Below, piece after piece: positions 23,753 through 29,014 of a stretch of 29,014 nt of DNA. The first letter of the stretch is position 1. Every line of letters starts with the position of its first letter. This DNA comes from Lachnoclostridium sp. UBA3262 (GTDB lineage Bacteria > Bacillota > Clostridia > Lachnospirales > Lachnospiraceae). The notes under the pieces were generated by a model, which saw nothing but the letters and a program-made list of their open reading frames with translations, was not told where the DNA came from and searched no databases. Position numbers and translations under genes: made by a program. The stretch spans positions 1 through 29,014 of the forward strand of contig DEUM01000070.1 of assembly GCA_002362575.1 (NCBI GenBank), in the 5' to 3' direction.

Positions 23753-24208
23753 TTACTCGGTAGGAATACTGCCGTGCTGACGAATCTGCGTGCTTTTATT
23801 ACTCTCATATGTATACACCTGATTTTCCTTCGGCGTCTTCATGCCGAGCTTTTTCGTCGCCGTCTTATAAATCTCATTCAAATCCAGTGAATTTTCCAGA
23901 TTCATCGCTGCCGTGGCATTTTCCTTTTCCAACTCTACAACTTCACTCTGTAAGTTTATCACATTTTTACTCAAATAGGTAGACTGAAATTGCAAATGCA
24001 AATAAGAGATTCCAACTACCATAACAGCCGTGAAGGTGAGAACCGTCAAAAATACAGCAACCTTATCAATTCTTGGTTTTGGCTGTGTCTTCGGCTTCTG
24101 TCTCTGTCTCTGCCGTCTCCTTATTTCTTCTTCCCGTCTTTTTAGCGGCGTGGTCTCTAACGCTCTTGCCGAGCTCCCATAAATGTATGCCGCTGTCTGT
24201 CTTGTCAT
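23753..24208 (-). CDS. ftsL: FtsL-like septum protein
   Basis: A small bitopic protein of 151 residues. It has a basic cytoplasmic N-terminus (KRREEEIRRRQRQRQKPK), one membrane helix at about 51-72, then a leucine-zipper-like coiled coil (NLQSEVVELEKEN) and a short extracellular end. Sequence conservation in FtsL is weak, so the call rests on topology and on position between rsmH and the FtsI-like PBP. The start is the ATG at 24208, with GGGGG eight bases upstream; a TTG two codons earlier overlaps it less well. It lies 12 bp after rsmH. Confidence 0.82.
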   Translation of the reverse strand: MTRQTAAYIYGSSARALETTPLKRREEEIRRRQRQRQKPKTQPKPRIDKVAVFLTVLTFTAVMVVGISYLHLQFQSTYLSKNVINLQSEVVELEKENATAAMNLENSLDLNEIYKTATKKLGMKTPKENQVYTYESNKSTQIRQHGSIPTE

Positions 24209-24220
24209 GAACAATTCCCC

Positions 24221-25162
24221 CTAACTTTCCCGTCTTTCAAATACTCTTAATTTCGCACTCTTTGAGCGCGGATTCCCCTCCCGTTCTTCCTCAGACGGAA
24301 GAATCGGTTTTCGTGTAATTACTTTCCCTTTTGATATGTTTCCGCACACGCATACCGGGAAATCCGGCGGACATGTACATGGATTTTCATTTTTCCTGAA
24401 GTTGCTCTTTACCATTCGGTCCTCTAAAGAATGGAAGGTAATAATACATATTCTTCCACGGTCGCTCAATAAATCAACCATATCATCCAGCGTCTCCCGT
24501 AACACCTCTAATTCGCGATTGCACTCAATCCGAATTGCCTGAAATGTCCGTTTCGCCGGATGTCCCTTTCCATTTCTGGCTTTCGCCGGCATGCTTCTGC
24601 GGATAATATCAACAAGTTCTAACGTAGTTTCAATTTCCTTATCGCTTCTTGCTTTTACAATATTTCTTGCAATGTTCTTTGCAAACCGTTCTTCACCGTA
24701 TTCTTTTATGATGCGAAACAGCTCGGATTCCGGATAGGTATTTACTATCTCCTTTGCTGAAATGCCCTGCTCTCTGTCCATCCTCATATCGAGCGGAGCC
24801 TCCTCCATGTAGGAAAAGCCTCGTTCGGCATTGTCAAGCTGATAGGATGAAACTCCCAAATCCAGCACAATGCCGTCTACCTTCTCCACACCTATATCCC
24901 GTAAAATCTGTTTCATATGTACATAGTTACTTTTTACAATCGCTACTTTATCTCCAAATTCCTTCAGACGCTCTGTTGAGGTACGGATTGCCTCGCCGTC
25001 CTGGTCAATACCGATAAATTTACCACCAGCACCAAGCCTTTTGCAAATCTGATAAGCATGTCCCGCCCCGCCGAGCGTGCCATCCACATAGATGCCATCC
25101 GCTTTTATGTTCAGGTGCTCCACTGTTTCTTCCAAAAGAACAGAAACATGCTTAAACTCCAT
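24221..25162 (-). CDS. rsmH: 16S rRNA (cytosine1402-N4)-methyltransferase
   Basis: A 313-residue SAM-dependent methyltransferase (formerly MraW) acting on C1402 of 16S rRNA. It opens with HVSVLLEETVEHL; the SAM-binding loop DGTLGGAGHA is at about 28-37. GIVLDLGVSSYQLD, GFSYMEEAPLDMRMD, KRTFQAIRIECNREL and ITFHSLEDRMVK are all family blocks. A Cys-rich insert (CTCPPDFPVCVCG) lies near the C-terminus, as in other Clostridia. ATG follows AGGAGGTAG with good spacing. It is the second gene of the dcw operon, 14 bp behind mraZ. Confidence 0.97.
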   Translation of the reverse strand: MEFKHVSVLLEETVEHLNIKADGIYVDGTLGGAGHAYQICKRLGAGGKFIGIDQDGEAIRTSTERLKEFGDKVAIVKSNYVHMKQILRDIGVEKVDGIVLDLGVSSYQLDNAERGFSYMEEAPLDMRMDREQGISAKEIVNTYPESELFRIIKEYGEERFAKNIARNIVKARSDKEIETTLELVDIIRRSMPAKARNGKGHPAKRTFQAIRIECNRELEVLRETLDDMVDLLSDRGRICIITFHSLEDRMVKSNFRKNENPCTCPPDFPVCVCGNISKGKVITRKPILPSEEEREGNPRSKSAKLRVFERRES

Positions 25163-25176
25163 CCACTACCTCCTAA

Positions 25177-25605
25177 TTAAAAGCTAAGTCCGAATTCCGA
25201 CATGTGCTCTGCTATGTCATCAATGTTGCCATAGTCATCATTTTCTTCCCAGCGGTCCTTACTCCAGATTTCTATCTTTGATAACACTCCCACAAAGACA
25301 ATATCCTTTGTCAGACCGGCACTCTCGCGAAGCTTTGCCGGTATCAGTGCACGTCCCTGCTTGTCCACATCGCACGGCGCCGCATTTGCCATAAAATGCC
25401 GTTGTAACTTCCTTGCTTCCTTCGTTCCCGGAAGCTCTTTCAGCTTGTCGATGAAGCCTTCCCATTCTTCCATCGGGTATGCAAACAGGCAGCCGTCCAG
25501 ACCGAGTGTTACGACAAATGACTCGCCGAGGTTTTCACGGTACTTTGCCGGAACAATCACACGCCCCTTCGCGTCCAGACCATGCTCGTATGTGCCCATA
25601 AACAT
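25177..25605 (-). CDS. mraZ: MraZ, transcriptional regulator of the dcw cluster
   Basis: A 142-residue MraZ with two tandem AbrB-like (SpoVT-AbrB) half-domains. The first has MFMGTYEHGLDAKGRVIVPAKYRE, cited here by its DAKGRVIVPAKYR motif; the second repeats it as DKQGRALIPAKLRE at about 80-93. MraZ forms a ring-like oligomer that binds repeated boxes ahead of its own gene and regulates the dcw operon. Matching boxes are visible upstream (25648-25722). The start at MFMG agrees with the family, with GGTGAAG upstream; an ATG two codons on is less likely. It is the first gene of the cell-wall and division operon. Confidence 0.96.
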   Translation of the reverse strand: MFMGTYEHGLDAKGRVIVPAKYRENLGESFVVTLGLDGCLFAYPMEEWEGFIDKLKELPGTKEARKLQRHFMANAAPCDVDKQGRALIPAKLRESAGLTKDIVFVGVLSKIEIWSKDRWEENDDYGNIDDIAEHMSEFGLSF

Positions 25606-25647
25606 ATTGCTTCACCAACTTTCGTAACATGGTGTTGGGGATTTGAT

Positions 25648-25722
25648 ACCACTTTTTTCTACCACTTCGTGACACTTTCTACCACTTTCCACCACTTTTA
25701 ATACAATCATACACCACTTTTT
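25648..25722 (-). promoter_or_regulatory. MraZ operator: six AAAGTGG-type boxes
   Basis: On the minus strand, AAAGTGGNNN boxes correspond to plus-strand ACCACTT starts at 25691, 25681, 25671 (variant AAAGTGTC) and 25661, exactly 10 bp apart. A fifth is at 25648, 13 bp on, and a distal sixth at 25713, inside the promoter spacer. The boxes fit the known MraZ pattern of short repeats with about one-helical-turn periodicity. Four to five lie just after the -10, so bound MraZ would block initiation or early elongation. Confidence 0.85.
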
Positions 25723-25734
25723 GGGAAATAGCAA
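25706..25734 (-). promoter_or_regulatory. promoter for the mraZ-led dcw operon
   Basis: On the minus strand, -35 TTGCTA (25734-25729), a 17-bp spacer and -10 TATGAT (25711-25706). The spacer holds one MraZ box and the main array begins about six bases after the -10. A second TTGACA lies further upstream (about 25754-25759) without a good -10. Confidence 0.7.
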
Positions 25735-25778
25735 GGGAAAAATGAAAAAGTTATGTCAAAAATTCGTTTAAAACTTAC

Positions 25779-25823
25779 AAAAAAAGAAGTAACAGAGACA
25801 TAAAACGGTTTCTGTTACTTCTT
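25779..25823 (-). terminator. intrinsic terminator after the aldo/keto reductase gene
   Basis: Read on minus: AAGAAGTAACAGA, a 14-nt loop, then TCTGTTACTTCTT, a perfect 13-bp stem whose end runs into a T-tract. It begins 28 bp past the reductase stop and ends the ychF-lgt-reductase unit before the mraZ promoter. Confidence 0.9.
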
Positions 25824-25850
25824 AAAATAAATCAATATGAAATTTACAAT

Positions 25851-26996
25851 CTATTGCAGGTTAGCGGCAAAGTCCGTCATCATCTCCGATATCTTTATCT
25901 GCTGAGGACAGACTGCCTCGCAGCTCCGACAGCCAATACACGCATCCGGATGCTTTTCCTTTGGCACTGCCATCAATGCCATCGGTGCAATAAACCCGCC
26001 TCCGGTAAAGCGATGCTCGTTATACAGTTCTACCAGCCTTGGAATATCCAGCTCCTGCGGACAATGGCTGACACAATAACGGCATGCCGTACAAGGCAGC
26101 CGCCTGCTCAGCATACCATCTGCCACAGCAAGAAGCTCCTCCCATTCCTGTTTGGATAACGGTTTTTCCTCTTTGAAGGTCTGTATATTATCTTTCAACT
26201 GTTCAAAATTCGACATCCCCGATAAGGTCACAACGACCTCTGGTATGGTCTGCAAAAAACGGAACGCCCAAGCTGGTATGGTCTCCTCTGGTCTGATTTC
26301 TTTTAGCTTTTTCTCGGCGTCCTCCGGCAGCTTAGCCAGCTTTCCACCGCGCACCGGCTCCATAACCCAGATTGGGATTTGATATTCCTTCAGCAAATCC
26401 ACCTTTCCTTTTGCCTCCTGAAACGTCCAGTCCACATAGTTCAGCTGAATCTGGCAAAATTCCATATGGTCTCCATAGGCATCCAAAAAGCGCTTCATCA
26501 CATTATAGTCGCCGTGCGCCGAAAACCCAAGATGACGGATACGGCCATTTTCCTTCTGTTTCATCAGATATTCAAAAATTCTATATTTCTCATCAAGATA
26601 AGCGTCAATGTTCATTTCACATACATTGTGGAATAAATAAAAATCAAAATATTCTACACCGCACTTTTCTAACTGCTTTTCAAATATTTCCTCTACATGA
26701 GGCATATTTGCCAAATCATAGCCCGGAAACTTATCTGCCAGATAGAAGGTATCACGCGGATGACATCCGAGCGCCTTTCCCATTGCTATCTCCGAATTTC
26801 CACCATGATACCCCCATGCCGTATCATAGTAATTGATTCCCTGCTCCATTGCATAGTCAACCATCTGGGCAGTTTTCTCCTCATCAATTTTTGAATCGTC
26901 TCCATCTACTACCGGCAGTCTCATTGCTCCCATACCAAGCGCCGACAATTCGATGTCCTGAAATTTCTTTTTGATAACCAGATTGTTTTTAGCCAT
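25851..26996 (-). CDS. aldo/keto reductase with C-terminal 2x[4Fe-4S] domain
   Basis: A 381-residue predicted oxidoreductase. The N-terminal three-quarters is the (beta/alpha)8 aldo/keto reductase fold, with the likely catalytic tetrad Asp58, Tyr63, Lys89 and His123 (YYDTAWGY, LADKFP, FYLFHN). The C-terminal part carries two CxxCxxCxxxCP clusters, Cys302/305/308/312 and Cys353/356/359/363, typical of bacterial ferredoxin. The fused form is common in anaerobic Clostridia and may pass electrons between NAD(P)H-linked reactions and ferredoxin-like centres; the substrate is unknown. The start is the ATG at 26996; GGAGGGG lies five bases upstream, and the ATG at 27008 overlaps that site. It lies 23 bp after lgt and is followed by a strong terminator. 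Confidence 0.93.
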   Translation of the reverse strand: MAKNNLVIKKKFQDIELSALGMGAMRLPVVDGDDSKIDEEKTAQMVDYAMEQGINYYDTAWGYHGGNSEIAMGKALGCHPRDTFYLADKFPGYDLANMPHVEEIFEKQLEKCGVEYFDFYLFHNVCEMNIDAYLDEKYRIFEYLMKQKENGRIRHLGFSAHGDYNVMKRFLDAYGDHMEFCQIQLNYVDWTFQEAKGKVDLLKEYQIPIWVMEPVRGGKLAKLPEDAEKKLKEIRPEETIPAWAFRFLQTIPEVVVTLSGMSNFEQLKDNIQTFKEEKPLSKQEWEELLAVADGMLSRRLPCTACRYCVSHCPQELDIPRLVELYNEHRFTGGGFIAPMALMAVPKEKHPDACIGCRSCEAVCPQQIKISEMMTDFAANLQ

Positions 26997-27019
26997 AAGC
27001 CCCTCCATTTCTTATAATG

Positions 27020-27895
27020 TTATACTTCCTTCTTCTTTCTTTTTTCATAGAAGAAAATACGGTAAACCCAATAGGCAATCCCACCAACCGCCAGCACTGC
27101 TGACAGCACCTGCGACACGGCAATCCCTGTACTGCCAATCTGAAGCTGGTCTGTGCGCAGCCCTTCAATCCACGCCCTGCCAATTCCATAACCGACGAGA
27201 TACATCAAAAAGATTTCTCCGTCAAATTTTTTCTTCTTCGTATATAATAGCATTAAGATTAGTATAATCAGGTTCCACAGCGACTCATATAAAAAGGTCG
27301 GATGAACCTGTATATAACTAACACCGTCCACAATCGTAGCATTTTTCGTCATTGCTTCTGTTATATTCGATGGTGTTACCTGCTCCATTTTTAACCGCAT
27401 GGCAAAAAGAGAATCTGTATATTCTCCAAACGCTTCTTTGTTTACAAAATTTCCGTAACGCCCGATAACCTGCCCAAGAATCAGACCGACCACCGCTGTG
27501 TCCGCAAACAGGGAAAACTTATATTTTTTCAACCGACAGTAAACAATTGCCGTAATCACTGCGGCAATCACACTGCCGTAAATCGCCATTCCACCGCCGC
27601 GTATATTAAATATCTCCAGAAGATTATCCTTGTAGCTGTCCCAGCTGAACGCGACATAATAAATTCTCGCACCGATAATGGAAAAAATAATGCCATACAG
27701 GGCAAAATCCATATAGAGATTTGGGTCCTGTCCAGTTCTTTTTGCCTGCCATCTGGCAAGGAGCAGCCCCCCGACCATGCCACAGGCAATGATGATTCCA
27801 TAATACGCAATCGTAAAGCTGCCAATCGAAATTCCCTTTGGCAGAGACGGAATATAAATTCCTAAATGGGGAAACGCAATATCTGCACCTTCCAT
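27020..27895 (-). CDS. lgt: prolipoprotein diacylglyceryl transferase
   Basis: A 291-residue membrane enzyme that moves diacylglycerol from phosphatidylglycerol to the lipobox cysteine of prolipoproteins. It has about seven membrane helices. The signature GQVIGRYGNFVNKEAFG (about 140-156) contains the conserved Arg/Asn of the Lgt motif. RGGGMAIYGS replaces the His-Gly of the E. coli loop with Tyr-Gly, as I recall for other clostridial enzymes. HPTFLYESLWN is also family-typical. ATG follows AGGAGG at good spacing. The protein ends in a Lys-rich cytoplasmic tail. It lies 30 bp after ychF. Confidence 0.96.
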   Translation of the reverse strand: MEGADIAFPHLGIYIPSLPKGISIGSFTIAYYGIIIACGMVGGLLLARWQAKRTGQDPNLYMDFALYGIIFSIIGARIYYVAFSWDSYKDNLLEIFNIRGGGMAIYGSVIAAVITAIVYCRLKKYKFSLFADTAVVGLILGQVIGRYGNFVNKEAFGEYTDSLFAMRLKMEQVTPSNITEAMTKNATIVDGVSYIQVHPTFLYESLWNLIILILMLLYTKKKKFDGEIFLMYLVGYGIGRAWIEGLRTDQLQIGSTGIAVSQVLSAVLAVGGIAYWVYRIFFYEKRKKKEV

Positions 27896-27925
27896 ATCTA
27901 CCTCCTATTGCTTTTTATTCTAAGC

Positions 27926-29014
27926 TTACACATTAAAGCGGAACAAAACGACATCTCCGTCCTGCACGACATAGTCTTTTCCCTCTGAGCGAACCAGTCC
28001 TTTTTCTCTTGCTCCGTTATAGCCGTCATATTTTACAAGATTGTCATAGCTGACTACCTCAGCGCGAATAAAGCCCCTCTCGAAATCCGTGTGTATTTTA
28101 CCCGCTGCCTGCGGCGCCTTTGTCCCCTCGGTAATCGTCCACGCGCGGGTTTCATCCGGACCAGTAGTCAGATAGCTAATCAGTCCAAGAATATGATAGC
28201 TGGCACGTATCAGCTTCTCCAGTCCGGACTCCTGTAAGCCCAAATCCTCTAAGAACATTTTCTTCTCGTCATCATCCAACTCAGCGATTTCCTGCTCAAT
28301 CTGTGCACAGATGACAAACACCTCCGAGTTTTCCCCTGCCGCGAACTCCCTTACCTTCGCCACCTGCTCATTGGAAGCACCGTCCTCTGCCAAATCATCC
28401 TCCGATACATTGGCAGCATAAATAACCGGCTTCGCTGTCAGTAAGTTATATCCGGCAAACCATCCATCTTCGTCCTCATCTTCCCGCTCAAAATTCTTTG
28501 CCAAATGACCTTCTTCCAGATATGCCTTCAGCCTTTCTACAAAAGCAACCTCTTTGGCAAGCTTTTTATCGTTTTTCGCCCCCCTGGAAGCTTTCGCAAT
28601 TCTTCTCTCTAATATCTCTACATCGGAAAAAATCAGCTCCAGATTTATCGTCTCAATGTCACGGAGCGGATCAATACTTCCGTCTACATGCACGATATTA
28701 GAATCTTCAAAGCAACGCACAACATGCACAATCGCATCTACCTCACGGATATTTGACAAAAACTGGTTTCCCAGCCCTTCCCCTTTGGATGCGCCTTTTA
28801 CCAGACCTGCTATGTCAACAAATTCAATGACCGCTGGCACGACCTTCTTTGACTCGTGCATTTTACTTAATACATCCAGCCGCTCATCCGGGACTGGCAC
28901 TACCCCGACATTTGGATCTATCGTACAGAATGGGTAGTTTGCGGATTCTGCCCCCGCTTTTGTCAATGAATTAAATAATGTACTTTTTCCTACGTTCGGG
29001 AGTCCGACGATTCC
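27926..29014 (-). CDS. ychF: redox-regulated ATPase YchF (Obg family), 5' end cut by window
   Basis: Obg-family P-loop NTPase that prefers ATP; it binds ribosomes and affects stress responses and translation. 362 residues are visible; the frame runs off the right edge with GIVGLPNVGKSTLF, so only about three N-terminal residues (usually MKL) are missing. The P-loop GLPNVGKST is followed by PFCTIDPNVG (switch I), DIAGLVKGASKGEGLGN (switch II) and a coiled-coil arm with an acidic EREDEDED insert. The C-terminal TGS domain ends FIRAEVVSYDNLVKYDG...VLFRFNV. The NVGKST loop is the usual YchF G1; GNQFLSNIREVDAI also fits. It is the first visible gene of the unit that includes lgt. Confidence 0.97.
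   Translation of the reverse strand, partial: GIVGLPNVGKSTLFNSLTKAGAESANYPFCTIDPNVGVVPVPDERLDVLSKMHESKKVVPAVIEFVDIAGLVKGASKGEGLGNQFLSNIREVDAIVHVVRCFEDSNIVHVDGSIDPLRDIETINLELIFSDVEILERRIAKASRGAKNDKKLAKEVAFVERLKAYLEEGHLAKNFEREDEDEDGWFAGYNLLTAKPVIYAANVSEDDLAEDGASNEQVAKVREFAAGENSEVFVICAQIEQEIAELDDDEKKMFLEDLGLQESGLEKLIRASYHILGLISYLTTGPDETRAWTITEGTKAPQAAGKIHTDFERGFIRAEVVSYDNLVKYDGYNGAREKGLVRSEGKDYVVQDGDVVLFRFNV

Noticed and set aside
25648..25722. Short regular repeats resembling a tiny CRISPR array
   Set aside because: Units are 10 bp with no spacers of CRISPR size, and they sit in the mraZ promoter; they are regulator boxes.

Overview
The window is a chromosomal segment of a Gram-positive anaerobe of the Clostridia, most probably a Lachnospiraceae member. 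This is inferred from protein style, strong AGGAGG-type ribosome binding sites, a zinc-finger L32, a YlbJ-type sporulation protein, tandem class B penicillin-binding proteins and a ferredoxin-domain aldo/keto reductase. I saw no plasmid, phage, CRISPR array or intact insertion sequence. Nearly every gene is on the minus strand, so the transcriptional order runs from high to low coordinates.

From the right edge: ychF (3 or so N-terminal residues cut off), lgt and an Fe-S aldo/keto reductase form one unit that ends in a clear intrinsic terminator (25779-25823). The division and cell-wall (dcw) cluster follows: a promoter with a MraZ operator array, mraZ, rsmH, an ftsL-like gene, two class B PBPs, a 279-bp inverted-repeat element, then mraY, murD, ftsW, murA and ftsQ. 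After its own promoter comes ftsZ, coupled to secG. A possible terminator separates secG from rnr and smpB. murE, murF, murG, murB, murC and ftsA are absent from the cluster, and murA sits where murG or murB is often found.

Between smpB and ssrA (tmRNA) lie a large hairpin, an iron-sulfur flavoprotein gene and an AraC/GyrI-type regulator with its own promoter. These look like an insertion into the usual rnr-smpB-ssrA neighbourhood. Then come ssrA (promoter TTGACA-17-TATTAT, tag ADNSKLAYAA), recG, rsmD and a coiled-coil protein gene. The last of these converges on, and overlaps, the only plus-strand gene, ylbJ-like. ackA and rpmF follow and end in a strong terminator, then degV.

The left end (1-353) has no convincing gene. 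It holds a cluster of perfect palindromes and a second, partial copy of the repeat found inside the dcw cluster, in inverted orientation.

Most of the window is ordinary housekeeping DNA. The parts that repay attention are the non-coding elements (the two-copy repeat, the smpB-flavoprotein hairpin, the murA start hairpin), the 10-bp-phased MraZ operator, and the accessory genes between smpB and ssrA. I did not find a convincing new multi-gene system.
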